Of a stretch of DNA of 64,000 nt, positions 9,562 through 16,854 are shown one piece after another. Origin of the DNA: an uncultured Kocuria sp. Its GTDB lineage: Bacteria; Actinomycetota; Actinomycetes; Actinomycetales; Micrococcaceae. Both the position numbers and the translations under genes were made by a program. Below the pieces are notes generated by a model, which searched no databases, was not told the origin of the DNA, and was given only the letters and a program-made list of their open reading frames with translations. Each line of letters starts with the position of its first letter. Position 1 is the stretch's first letter. The stretch lies in assembly GCF_947500125.1 (NCBI RefSeq), contig NZ_CANMRA010000013.1, forward strand, positions 55,535 to 119,534. Direction: 5' to 3'.

Positions 9562-9604
9562 GCTCACCGCCTCTCCAGCCCGAGAGTTCTCCCAGATCCA
9601 TCTC

Positions 9605-9640
9605 TTCGCCCCACTTTACTCCACTTCACTCCCCGGTCAA
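9605..9640 (-). promoter_or_regulatory. mraZ promoter overlapped by three 10-bp direct repeats (MraZ operator candidate)
   Basis: On the minus strand a TTGACC -35 (9635-9640), a 16-bp spacer and a TAAAGT -10 (9613-9618) precede mraZ. Three consecutive 10-mers, GGGGAGTGAA (9625-9634), GTGGAGTAAA (9615-9624) and GTGGGGCGAA (9605-9614), cover the spacer and -10. MraZ proteins are known to bind TGGG/TGGA-type repeats one helical turn apart in front of their own gene, so this is probably an autorepression site. The start point would fall near 9606. Confidence 0.8.
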
Positions 9641-9644
9641 CGAA

Positions 9645-9690
9645 CGAGGGGCCCGTGCGCCGCGGCGTGGCGCGGCGCACGGGCCCCTCG
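9645..9690. terminator. 20-bp perfect hairpin upstream of the mraZ promoter
   Basis: Arms 9645-9664 and 9671-9690 are exact reverse complements of 20 bases around a 6-base loop (GCGTGG). There is no clear U tract on either strand. It sits 4 bp upstream of the mraZ -35 and would insulate the dcw promoter from leftward read-through. Confidence 0.7.
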
Positions 9691-9840
9691 TCCGGCGTCG
9701 CCCCAGGTGGGCGCGGCCGCGCGCCGGCAGCCCACCGGTGGGGCGTCGTGGCGCTCGGCGTGGGGCGTCGTGGCGGACGCGGTGGCGGGCGACCGCGCGG
9801 GGCGCCGTGACGGACGGCGCGCGGGGCAGGGCGGAGCACC

Positions 9841-10080
9841 GTGGAGGACCCGGTGGTGGACCGCGGGGAGGACAGTGGAGGACCCGGCGGAGGGCAGCGG
9901 GCCGGGCGGGGTGGAGCGCTGTGGAGGACACAGTGGCGGACGCGGTGGAGGACGGCGGGGAGGACGGTGGAGGGATGGCGCACGAGTCGCGCGCCGGGCA
10001 CCAAAAAGCTCCCCGGCGGTGCACCGGGGAGCTGGTCGGACGCCGCGGGCCGAGCGGCGGCACGGTGGTGGGAGGTGGAG
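9841..10080 (+). repeat. Degenerate G-rich repeat tract with seven GTGGAG motifs
   Basis: The gene-free spacer between the mraZ promoter and the DUF3040 gene carries repeated GTGGAGGAC-like words on the plus strand. Exact GTGGAG occurs at 9841, 9875, 9911, 9921, 9945, 9967 and 10075; the copies at 9911 and 9921 are exactly 10 bp apart, the period of the mraZ operator. Open frames through this tract have no recognisable protein features. Function unknown; decoy or distal MraZ sites are one possibility, simple low-complexity expansion another. The rest of 9691-9840 shows only GC-rich imperfect repeats around GGCGTCGTGGCG. Confidence 0.6.
10003..10033 (-). terminator. Rho-independent terminator for the DUF3040 gene
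   Basis: Ten-base perfect arms 10007-10016 and 10024-10033 (AGCTCCCCGG type) with a 7-base loop. On the minus strand the hairpin is followed directly by a run of five T. It lies about 140 bp downstream of the DUF3040 stop at 10173, a canonical intrinsic terminator and rare in such GC-rich DNA. Confidence 0.85.
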
Positions 10081-10172
10081 GGACCTGGCGGAGCGGTCCG
10101 CGGGGATGGTCCGCGAGTGCGGTGCCCTGGGGGCCGTGCCCTCCGTGCGGCTCCGCGCGCCGGCGGGGCCGG

Positions 10173-10550
10173 TCAGGTGGACGGGCCTCCGGAGTTGCGC
10201 TGGTCCCAGCGCTCCTCGAGGTTCTGCAGGAAGGGAGAGGAGCGGCGGGGCGGGCCGCCCTTGCCGCTCTCGCCGCCGGGGCGCGGCTTGCCGGAGCGCA
10301 TCGTGGCGACGTAGACACCTGCGCCCATCACGACGAAGCCCAGGACCCCCACCAGGATGGAGTCGATGACCACCCCGCCCAGGAGGACGAGCAGACCGAC
10401 GACGGCGATCACGATCCCGAGGACGATGTTGCGGGTGGAAGCACCCCTGACGGCACGGGAGCCCATGCTCGTCACGAACCTCGGGTCGTCCGCGTGGAGC
10501 TGCTTCTCCAGCTGGGCTAGGAGCTGTTGCTCGTGCTCGGACAGTGGCAC
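10173..10550 (-). CDS. DUF3040 family small membrane protein
   Basis: 125-residue protein of a family common in actinobacteria near the dcw cluster; function not established. Seen: the family N-terminus (V/M)PLSEHEQQLLAQLEKQL, then DPRF, two membrane helices at about 42-61 and 64-83 with a very short hairpin turn, and a basic Gly/Arg/Pro-rich cytoplasmic C-terminus. The GTG at 10550 is chosen because it begins the conserved PLSEHEQ block and is preceded by GAGGAGG six bases upstream. Longer in-frame starts add only Arg-rich sequence. It is followed by a clear terminator and lies 55 bp downstream of dinB. Confidence 0.88.
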   Translation of the reverse strand: MPLSEHEQQLLAQLEKQLHADDPRFVTSMGSRAVRGASTRNIVLGIVIAVVGLLVLLGGVVIDSILVGVLGFVVMGAGVYVATMRSGKPRPGGESGKGGPPRRSSPFLQNLEERWDQRNSGGPST

Positions 10551-10605
10551 GGTATGCCTCCTCATCCTTCGGGTGCGGATTCCCCGGCTGTTCCGGCGCC
10601 GCCTG

Positions 10606-11886
10606 CTACCAGGATAGACCGTCGGGTGCGGATTTGGCACCGCGCACACGGCTGTCAACAGCCTCCGAGTTGCCTTCCGGATTCCGTGGTGCGGGCGGCA
10701 GCAGGCGGGCGGGTCCGAGGCGTTCGGCGCCGAAGCGGGCGTGCACCCGGTCCATGGCCTGCTCGGCGGCCCCCCACTCCTCCTCGCGGCCGTCCAGGCT
10801 CAGCTGCAGGGCGTCCGTGGCGGGCTCCAGCCGCTCGGCCCGGACCCCGATGAGCCGGACCGGCTGGGGCCGGCTCCCGAGCTCCTCGAGCAGGCCCACG
10901 CCGTGCTCGAGGAGGTCGTGGGCCGAGGTGAAGGGGTGCTGCAGCGTCCGCGAGCGGGTGATGGTCGTGAAGTCCGCGTAGCGCACCTTGAGCCCCACCC
11001 GGCGGGCGCGCAGCCCCTGGCGGCGCAGCCTTGAGGCGGTCCGGTGGCTCAGCCGCAGCAGGGCCTCGTGCAGCACCCGGTCGTCCGCGACGTCCCGGGG
11101 GAAGGTCTCCTCCGCGCCCACGCTCTTCTCCTCCCGGACCGGCTCGACCGGACGGGGGTCGCGCCCGTTGGCGAGCTCGTGCAGGTGGTGTCCGGCGGCC
11201 CGGCCGACCAGGCGGGTCAGCATCGGCACCGGGGCCGCCGCGAGGTCCCCGACGCTCCGGAGACCCGCCCCGGTGAGCGCCTCGGCCGTGCGCCCGCCGA
11301 CGCCCCACAGCGCCGAGACCGGCAGCTCCGCGAGGAACGCGACGGTGTCCTCGGGCTGGACGAGCAGCAGACCGTCCGGCTTGGAGCGGGTCGAGGCGAT
11401 CTTCGCGACCGTCTTGTTGGCGCCGATCCCCACGGAGGCGGTGAGCCCCAGCTCGGCCTGCACCCGGGCGCGCAGGCCGCGGGCGATGCCCACCGGGGGG
11501 CCGAGCCGCCGGACCGCGCCGGCGACGTCGAGGAAGGCCTCGTCCACGCTGATCTGCTCCACCCGGTCGGTGATCTCCCAGAACATCGCCATGACCCGGC
11601 GGGAGTAGGACTCGTAGGCGTCCCGGTGGGGCTCGAGCAGCACGGCCCGGGGGCACATCGCCCGGGCCCGCGCCAGGGGCATGCCGGAGCGCACGCCGAA
11701 CTCCCGGGCCTCGTAGGAGGCGGACAGGACGACGGAGCGGTTGCCCGCCCCCGCCACGATGACGGGCCGTCCCCGCAGCCGCGGGGCCGCGAGCAGCTCC
11801 ACGCCGACGTAGAACATGTCCATGTCGACGTGCAGCACGGCGCACGCCCGCCAGCGGTCCAGCCGGTCCTTCGGCGTCTCGTTCAC
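10606..11886 (-). CDS. dinB: DNA polymerase IV (Y-family, DinB)
   Basis: Translesion polymerase bypassing damaged template bases. 426 residues. Seen: HVDMDMFYVGVELL with the first catalytic Asp, a YEAREFGVRSGMP fingers block, SVDEAFLDV with the catalytic Asp-Glu, SIGIGANK-like SVGIGANKTVAKIAS, and helix-hairpin-helix sequence near GVGGRTAEAL. QLSLDG near the C-terminus resembles a beta-clamp binding motif. The GTG at 11886 follows GGGAGGAGG by five bases; upstream in-frame Met codons encode only low-complexity Arg/Gly sequence. Divergent from the prenyl synthase gene across 185 bp. No LexA box was found. Confidence 0.93.
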   Translation of the reverse strand: MNETPKDRLDRWRACAVLHVDMDMFYVGVELLAAPRLRGRPVIVAGAGNRSVVLSASYEAREFGVRSGMPLARARAMCPRAVLLEPHRDAYESYSRRVMAMFWEITDRVEQISVDEAFLDVAGAVRRLGPPVGIARGLRARVQAELGLTASVGIGANKTVAKIASTRSKPDGLLLVQPEDTVAFLAELPVSALWGVGGRTAEALTGAGLRSVGDLAAAPVPMLTRLVGRAAGHHLHELANGRDPRPVEPVREEKSVGAEETFPRDVADDRVLHEALLRLSHRTASRLRRQGLRARRVGLKVRYADFTTITRSRTLQHPFTSAHDLLEHGVGLLEELGSRPQPVRLIGVRAERLEPATDALQLSLDGREEEWGAAEQAMDRVHARFGAERLGPARLLPPAPRNPEGNSEAVDSRVRGAKSAPDGLSW

Positions 11887-12071
11887 CGTGTCCTCCTCCC
11901 GGGTCCGGCACAGCATAGCCCTCGGCGCGGACATCCCGGCCGCCGTGCGGGCACCGGTCCGGGCGCCGCGCCCACGGCCCCTCCGCCGGGCCTTCGATAG
12001 GCTGGGCCGGACATCTCGGACGGCCGCCGGCGGCCGTCCGCCACCGCCCCGAGACCGAGGTCGAGCCACCC

Positions 12072-13223
12072 ATGACGTGCCCGCCGCTCCCGCACCGCCC
12101 CGACGCGCCCTCCGGCACCGCGCCGCAGGCCCGCCCCGAGGACGCCTTCCGCGCCGAGGACGAGCGGTTCGTGGCCCGGCTGCACGAGGAGCTGGAGGAG
12201 TTCTTCGGGCGGCAGCGGACGGTGCTGGGCGGGATCTCGGCGGACGCCCTCCCGCTGCTGGACGCGGTGGCCGGGCTCTCCGCCGGCGGCAAACGGCTGC
12301 GCGCGCGGCTGTGCTACTGGGGCTGGCGGGCGGCGGGCGGCGATCCGGAGGACCCGGCCGTGGTGCGGGCCGGCGCCGCGCTCGAGCTCTTCCAGTCCGC
12401 CGCGCTCATCCACGACGACGTCATCGACCGCTCGGACACCCGCCGGGGCGCCCCCAGCGTGCACCGCCGGTTCGAGACCGCGCACGCGGACCGCGGCTGG
12501 GCGCTGGACGGTGCCGCCTTCGGCGTCGCCGCCGCGATCCTCTCGGGAGACCTGTGCCTGTCCTGGAGCGAGCAGCTGTTCGCCGCGGCCGCCAGCACGG
12601 CGAGCGGCGGCCACCGGGCCCGGGCGGTCTTCGACCTCATGCGCTCGGAGGTGATGGCCGGGCAGTACCTCGACGTGCAGGGCGAGGTCGCCGGCGGGGG
12701 CCAGGACCGGGACGGCGCCGTGCAGCGGGCCCTGGACGTCATCCGGTACAAGTCGGCGAAGTACTCGGTGGAGCACCCCGTGGTGCTCGGCGCCGCCCTG
12801 GCCGGGGCGGCGGAGCCGGTCCTGGAGCGCTGCTCCGCGTTCGCGCTGCCCCTGGGCGAGGCGTTCCAGCTGCGCGACGACGTCCTGGGCGTGTTCGGCG
12901 ACCCGGCCGCCACGGGCAAGCCCGCCGGCGACGACCTGCGCGAGGGGAAGCGGACGGTGCTCGTGGGCTTTGTCCGCACGCGCGGCAGCGAGGCGCAGAT
13001 CGCGCGGCTCGAGGCGGCCCTGGGCCGGCCGGACCTGACGGAGGAGGACGTCGAGGAGCTGCGCGCGCTCATCACGGCGTGCGGCGCCCTGGGCTCCACG
13101 GAGGCGCTCATCGACGGGCTCAGCAGGGAGGCGTTCGCGGCGCTGGACCGGCTCGGGGCCGACGCCGTGCCCATGGCCGCGCTGCGCGGTCTCGCGACGG
13201 CCGCGGTCCGGCGCTCGTCCTGA
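12072..13223 (+). CDS. Polyprenyl (geranylgeranyl-type) diphosphate synthase
   Basis: Trans-prenyltransferase of the FPP/GGPP synthase family, condensing IPP with allylic diphosphates for quinones, carotenoids or lipid carriers. 383 residues. Seen: GGKRLRARL near 72, the first Asp-rich motif DDVID at 115-119 followed by RRGAPSVHRRF, YKSAKYSVEHP, and the second Asp-rich region LRDDVLGVFGDP, then TGKPAGDDLREGKRT. Chain length cannot be decided from sequence alone. Its position corresponds to M. tuberculosis idsA2 (Rv2173) beside the Rv2175c/PknL genes. A TAGGCT -10-like element at 11998-12003 implies a leader of about 60 nt. Confidence 0.92.
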   Translation: MTCPPLPHRPDAPSGTAPQARPEDAFRAEDERFVARLHEELEEFFGRQRTVLGGISADALPLLDAVAGLSAGGKRLRARLCYWGWRAAGGDPEDPAVVRAGAALELFQSAALIHDDVIDRSDTRRGAPSVHRRFETAHADRGWALDGAAFGVAAAILSGDLCLSWSEQLFAAAASTASGGHRARAVFDLMRSEVMAGQYLDVQGEVAGGGQDRDGAVQRALDVIRYKSAKYSVEHPVVLGAALAGAAEPVLERCSAFALPLGEAFQLRDDVLGVFGDPAATGKPAGDDLREGKRTVLVGFVRTRGSEAQIARLEAALGRPDLTEEDVEELRALITACGALGSTEALIDGLSREAFAALDRLGADAVPMAALRGLATAAVRRSS

Positions 13224-13225
13224 GC

Positions 13226-13263
13226 CCGGCGCGCCGGCCCCGCCGGCGGGGACGGCGCGCCGG
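13226..13263. terminator. Bidirectional hairpin between convergent genes
   Basis: Arms 13226-13236 and 13253-13263 pair perfectly (11 bp), with a further inner stem 13238-13242/13247-13251 and a CCGG loop. It fills the 51-bp gap between the prenyl synthase stop and the stop of the Rv2175c-like gene, so it can serve both. Confidence 0.75.
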
Positions 13264-13274
13264 TCAGCAGCGGG

Positions 13275-13661
13275 TCACCAGGCCAGGGCCTGCGCCCGGC
13301 GGCGGATCTCCGTCTTGCGCCCGTCCCGCAGGGCGTCGACGGGACGGCCCGGCAGGGACTCGTCCTCGGTGAACAGCCACGTGATCGCCTCGACGTCGGT
13401 GAAACCGGAGTCTCGCAGGACCGCCACCGTGCCCTTCAGGGAGTCGACCACGGCACCGTCCAGCAGGAACGCGGCGGGCACCCGGCGGATGCTGTCGTGC
13501 GGGTTGCGGACGGCGAGGAGCGTCCCGTCGTCGACGAGACCGTGGACGCGGGTGACCACGAGGCCGAGCTGCTCGGCGACGTCGGGCAGGGGCAACCACT
13601 CCTGGACGAGACCGTCCAGGCGGTCGAACTCCTCGGTGCTAATTCCGGATGTGTTCTTCAC
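13275..13661 (-). CDS. Rv2175c-like winged-helix DNA-binding protein
   Basis: 128-residue homologue of M. tuberculosis Rv2175c, a DNA-binding protein that is a substrate of the kinase PknL. Seen: an N-terminal helix-turn-helix (WLPLPDVAEQLGLVVTRVH) followed by the wing-like DDGTLLAVRN, then the conserved RRVPAAFL and a C-terminal helical part ending GRKTEIRRRAQALAW. Thr and Ser residues in the N-terminal MKNTSGIST are candidate phospho-acceptors (inference). It faces the transglycosylase and kinase genes across 119 bp. Its DNA targets are unknown. Confidence 0.9.
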   Translation of the reverse strand: MKNTSGISTEEFDRLDGLVQEWLPLPDVAEQLGLVVTRVHGLVDDGTLLAVRNPHDSIRRVPAAFLLDGAVVDSLKGTVAVLRDSGFTDVEAITWLFTEDESLPGRPVDALRDGRKTEIRRRAQALAW

Positions 13662-13780
13662 GCCCCCAGAGTGCCACGTCCGCCGGTGCCCGTGCCACGC
13701 GGGCCTGCCACGGTATGCTCGACCCGCGGAGCCGGCTGAGACCTCCGCACCTTCCCCGATCAGCGTCAGAGAGCCCCTTC

Positions 13781-14923
13781 ATGCCGTATCCCCCCGACAG
13801 CGACACGACCGACCCGAACGACGCACCCCGCCGCTCCGCCACCGGGTCCTCCCCGGTGCCGGACGACCGCTCCCCCGGCTGGGCCCGCCGCGCCCGCACC
13901 GGCTCGGCGGTCACCGCCGTCGCCGCCCTGGCCGCACTGGGCGGGGGCACCGTGGCCCACGCCGCCCCCGCGCAGACGGCCCAGGTGAGCGCGGCGCCTC
14001 TGCTCGCCGGCCAGACGACGGCGAAGACCCCGGTGCACACCGTGTCCCCCGGGGACTCCCTGTGGGCGCTCGCCCAGCGCCACGGCGTCGCCGTGGACGA
14101 ACTCATGCGGTGGAACGACCTCTCGGGCGCGGCGCTGCTGATGCCCGGGCAGAAGCTGCGCCTCTCCGGCGGAGCCGCCCCGGCGGCCGAATCCTCGGAG
14201 AAGGCCGCCCCGCCGGCCGAGGACCCGCCCCGCACCGACCACGTCGTGCGCTCCGGCGACTCGCTGTGGAGCATCTCGCAGAAGCACGGGGTGCCGGTCC
14301 AGGCGCTCCTCGACGACAACGACCTCACGGTCAACTCCCTGCTGCGCCCGGGACAGCGGCTGTCGGTCGCCGCGCCGGCGCCCGCCGCGGTGCGGACCGC
14401 CACGACGCCGGAGCCCCGGCCGGAGCAGGAGCGCGCCGTCGGCGACACCTTCCTGGGCCGCACCTACGAGGACGGCGTGGTGGTCTCCGCCAACCGCCAC
14501 CACGAACAGCTCAGCTCCCGACCGGCACCGTCCCGGGAGGAGATGCGCAGGCTGGTCCACGAGACCGCCGTGCGGATGGGCGTGGACCCGGCGCTCGCCC
14601 TGGCGCACGCCTACCAGGAGTCGGGCTTCGACCACCGGGCCGTCTCCCCCGCGGACGCCGTGGGCACCATGCAGGTCATCCCGGACGCCGGGGACTGGGC
14701 CTCGGGCCTCGTGGGCCGGGAGCTCGACCTGCTCGACCCGCAGGACAACGTCACCGCCGGCGTGGCCATCATCCGGCAGCTGGGCCGCGCGGCGCCGAGC
14801 ACCGACGTGGCCATCGCCGCCTACTACCAGGGCCTGCACGGGGTGAAGAAGTACGGGATGTACGACGACACCAAGCAGTACGTCAAGAACGTCAAGTCCC
14901 ACCGCAAGCGGTTCGGTCCGTGA
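13781..14923 (+). CDS. Secreted LysM lytic transglycosylase
   Basis: Probable secreted muralytic enzyme. 380 residues: a polar N-terminus of about 40 residues, a signal/membrane segment (VTAVAALAALGGGTVAHA), LysM domain 1 at about 86-130 (HTVSPGDSLWALAQRHGV), LysM domain 2 at about 154-198 (HVVRSGDSLWSISQKHGV), a Pro/Ala linker, and an SLT-type lysozyme-like domain at about 255-375 with catalytic Glu280 in YQESGF and AVGTMQVIPD. Start ATG at 13781 follows GAGAG by about eight bases; a longer upstream frame lacks family sequence. It lies just upstream of the PASTA kinase, linking wall hydrolysis and wall sensing (inference). Confidence 0.9.
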   Translation: MPYPPDSDTTDPNDAPRRSATGSSPVPDDRSPGWARRARTGSAVTAVAALAALGGGTVAHAAPAQTAQVSAAPLLAGQTTAKTPVHTVSPGDSLWALAQRHGVAVDELMRWNDLSGAALLMPGQKLRLSGGAAPAAESSEKAAPPAEDPPRTDHVVRSGDSLWSISQKHGVPVQALLDDNDLTVNSLLRPGQRLSVAAPAPAAVRTATTPEPRPEQERAVGDTFLGRTYEDGVVVSANRHHEQLSSRPAPSREEMRRLVHETAVRMGVDPALALAHAYQESGFDHRAVSPADAVGTMQVIPDAGDWASGLVGRELDLLDPQDNVTAGVAIIRQLGRAAPSTDVAIAAYYQGLHGVKKYGMYDDTKQYVKNVKSHRKRFGP

Positions 14924-14956
14924 CCTCCGACCCAGCGAGCGCACAGCGCCCCGCCC

Positions 14957-14962
14957 TAGGCT
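14957..14962 (+). promoter_or_regulatory. -10 element (TAGGCT) for an apparently leaderless kinase mRNA
   Basis: TAGGCT fits the actinobacterial TANNNT -10 and ends six bases before the GTG at 14969. No Shine-Dalgarno sequence is visible in between, so transcription probably starts at or next to the start codon. No convincing -35 was seen. Confidence 0.55.
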
Positions 14963-14968
14963 GAGCCC

Positions 14969-16810
14969 GTGCAGCACGCGCTCCCCGACCACCTGACCGG
15001 GACCCTCCTCGAGGGCCGCTACGAACTGGGTCCGCGCATCGCCCGCGGCGGCACCGCCACCGTGTACCGGGCGGTGGACACGCGCCTGGAGCGGGTCGTG
15101 GCGGTCAAGCTCATGCACGGCCACCTGGCGGAGGACCCGGCCGCCGCGGACCGGTTCGTGCGGGAGGCCCGGGCGGCGGCGCGGCTGTCCCACCCCCACG
15201 TCGTCTCCGTGCTCGACCAGGGCCACGCCCCGGACGGGGTGCCCTACCTGGTCATGGAGCACGTCGAGGGTTCGACGCTGCGCGACCTCCTGCGCCGGCG
15301 CGGCGCCCTCCCCCCGGGCGAGGCGCTGGCCCTGCTGGAGCCGGTCCTCGACGGGCTCGCGGCGGCCCACCGGGCAGGGCTGGTGCACCGTGACGTGAAG
15401 CCGGAGAACGTGCTGATCGCCGGCACCGGCCGGGTGACCGTCGCGGACTTCGGTCTCACCCGCGCCGTCGACCAGCACACGGCGACCGGGACGGTGCTGG
15501 GCACGGTGGGCTACGCCTCGCCGGAGCTCGTGACCGGGCGGCGGGTGGACACCCGGGCGGACGTGTACTCGGCCGGCATCGTGCTCTTCGAGCTGCTGAC
15601 CGGCCGTCGCCCCTTCGAGGGCGGCCCCGTGGCCGTGGCCCGCGCCCACGCGGAGGGCGCCGTCCCGGACCTGCGCACCCTCGACCCCGGCGTCCCGGCC
15701 GGCGTGGCGCGGCTCGTCGCCCACGCCACGGCACGGGACCCGGAGCTGCGCCCACCGGACGCCGGCAGGTTCCTCGAGGAGCTGCGGACGGTCCGGGCGG
15801 GACTGCGCCCGGCCGAGCTCGACCGCCTCCCGGCACCCCGCGCCGTGCACGGCGCCCCGCCCGGACCGCCCGCCGCACGGGACAGCGGTCCCACGACGGC
15901 GCTGGACCCGGATGCCAGGACCACGACGGCGCTGGACCCCGCCGTCGCGCCCACCGAGGCCCTGGGCCCGGCGGCCGCCCCCACCGAGGCCCTCGGCCCC
16001 GCCGTCACCCGGACCGGGGTGCCCCGGCCCCCGGGCGCCCCCGCCGGGGCCGGCGCCCCGGCGGGGTCCGGCCTGCCCCCGCCCGCCCCGCTCCCGAGGG
16101 GCTCCTCCGACCCCTGGCGTCCCGCGATCGAGCTGCGCCCCTCCCGTCCCCTGCACGCAGCGGGGACGCTGGCCCTGGTCGCGCTCGCGGTGGCCGCGGC
16201 GGCGTTCCTGGGCTGGCTCCTGGGCTCCGGCCCGGGCGGGACCGTGAGCGTGCCGGACGTGCGGGGAGCGGGTCCCGAGCTCGCGGAGCAGTACCTGGCC
16301 GGTGCCGGTCTCGACAACGTCGCCGTGCACGAGACCGCGGACCCGGTGGCCCCCGCCGGCACCGTGCTCGGGACCGACCCGCAGGCCGGCGCCACCGTGC
16401 GGGCCGCGGAGCAGGTCGTCCTGCTGGTCTCGACCGGCCCCGAGCGGACGACCGCGCCGGACGTCACCGGGATGACGGAGGAGGACGCCCGGGCGCGCCT
16501 GGAGGACGCCGGGCTGACGGCCGGCACCGGGACCGCGGTGCCCGACGACGCCGCCCCCGGGACCGTCGTGGGCCAGCACCCCGAGGCGGGCACGGCGGTG
16601 GCCGCGGGCACGGCGGTGGATCTCGCGGTCTCCCGCGGGCCCCGCGCCGACACCGCTCCCGGGGTGCTGGGACGGCCCGTGGACGAGGCGGTGCAGGTCC
16701 TCGCGGAGGCGGGCTACACGGCGCGGATCGAGGAGAGCCTCGGTGCGCCCTTCGGCTACGTGGTGGCCCAGACGACGGACGGGGCCGAGGTCGTCCTGAC
16801 CGTCCTGTAG
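14969..16810 (+). CDS. pknL: PASTA-domain Ser/Thr protein kinase (PknL-like)
   Basis: Membrane receptor kinase thought to sense peptidoglycan fragments. 613 residues: kinase domain at about 16-275 with ARGGTATV glycine loop, Lys47 in VAVKLM, Asp142 in HRDVKPENVL, DFGLTR and GTVGYASPE; a linker of TEALGP-type repeats at about 310-350; a membrane helix at about 395-419; then three extracellular PASTA repeats at about 425-490, 491-556 and 557-613. The third PASTA is shortened and lacks the usual Gly-Ser ending. Position next to the Rv2175c-like gene and upstream of DAHP synthase matches PknL (Rv2176). The GTG at 14969 lacks an SD; see the -10 entry. Confidence 0.92.
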   Translation: MQHALPDHLTGTLLEGRYELGPRIARGGTATVYRAVDTRLERVVAVKLMHGHLAEDPAAADRFVREARAAARLSHPHVVSVLDQGHAPDGVPYLVMEHVEGSTLRDLLRRRGALPPGEALALLEPVLDGLAAAHRAGLVHRDVKPENVLIAGTGRVTVADFGLTRAVDQHTATGTVLGTVGYASPELVTGRRVDTRADVYSAGIVLFELLTGRRPFEGGPVAVARAHAEGAVPDLRTLDPGVPAGVARLVAHATARDPELRPPDAGRFLEELRTVRAGLRPAELDRLPAPRAVHGAPPGPPAARDSGPTTALDPDARTTTALDPAVAPTEALGPAAAPTEALGPAVTRTGVPRPPGAPAGAGAPAGSGLPPPAPLPRGSSDPWRPAIELRPSRPLHAAGTLALVALAVAAAAFLGWLLGSGPGGTVSVPDVRGAGPELAEQYLAGAGLDNVAVHETADPVAPAGTVLGTDPQAGATVRAAEQVVLLVSTGPERTTAPDVTGMTEEDARARLEDAGLTAGTGTAVPDDAAPGTVVGQHPEAGTAVAAGTAVDLAVSRGPRADTAPGVLGRPVDEAVQVLAEAGYTARIEESLGAPFGYVVAQTTDGAEVVLTVL

Positions 16811-16854
16811 CGGACGGCCGGTCCGGCCCCGGCCCCGTCGGCCCGGTCCTGCGC

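Noticed and set aside
9540..10520. Several open frames through the spacer between mraZ and the DUF3040 gene
   Set aside because: They span terminators and a degenerate repeat tract, have no SD and no recognisable domains; treated as non-coding.
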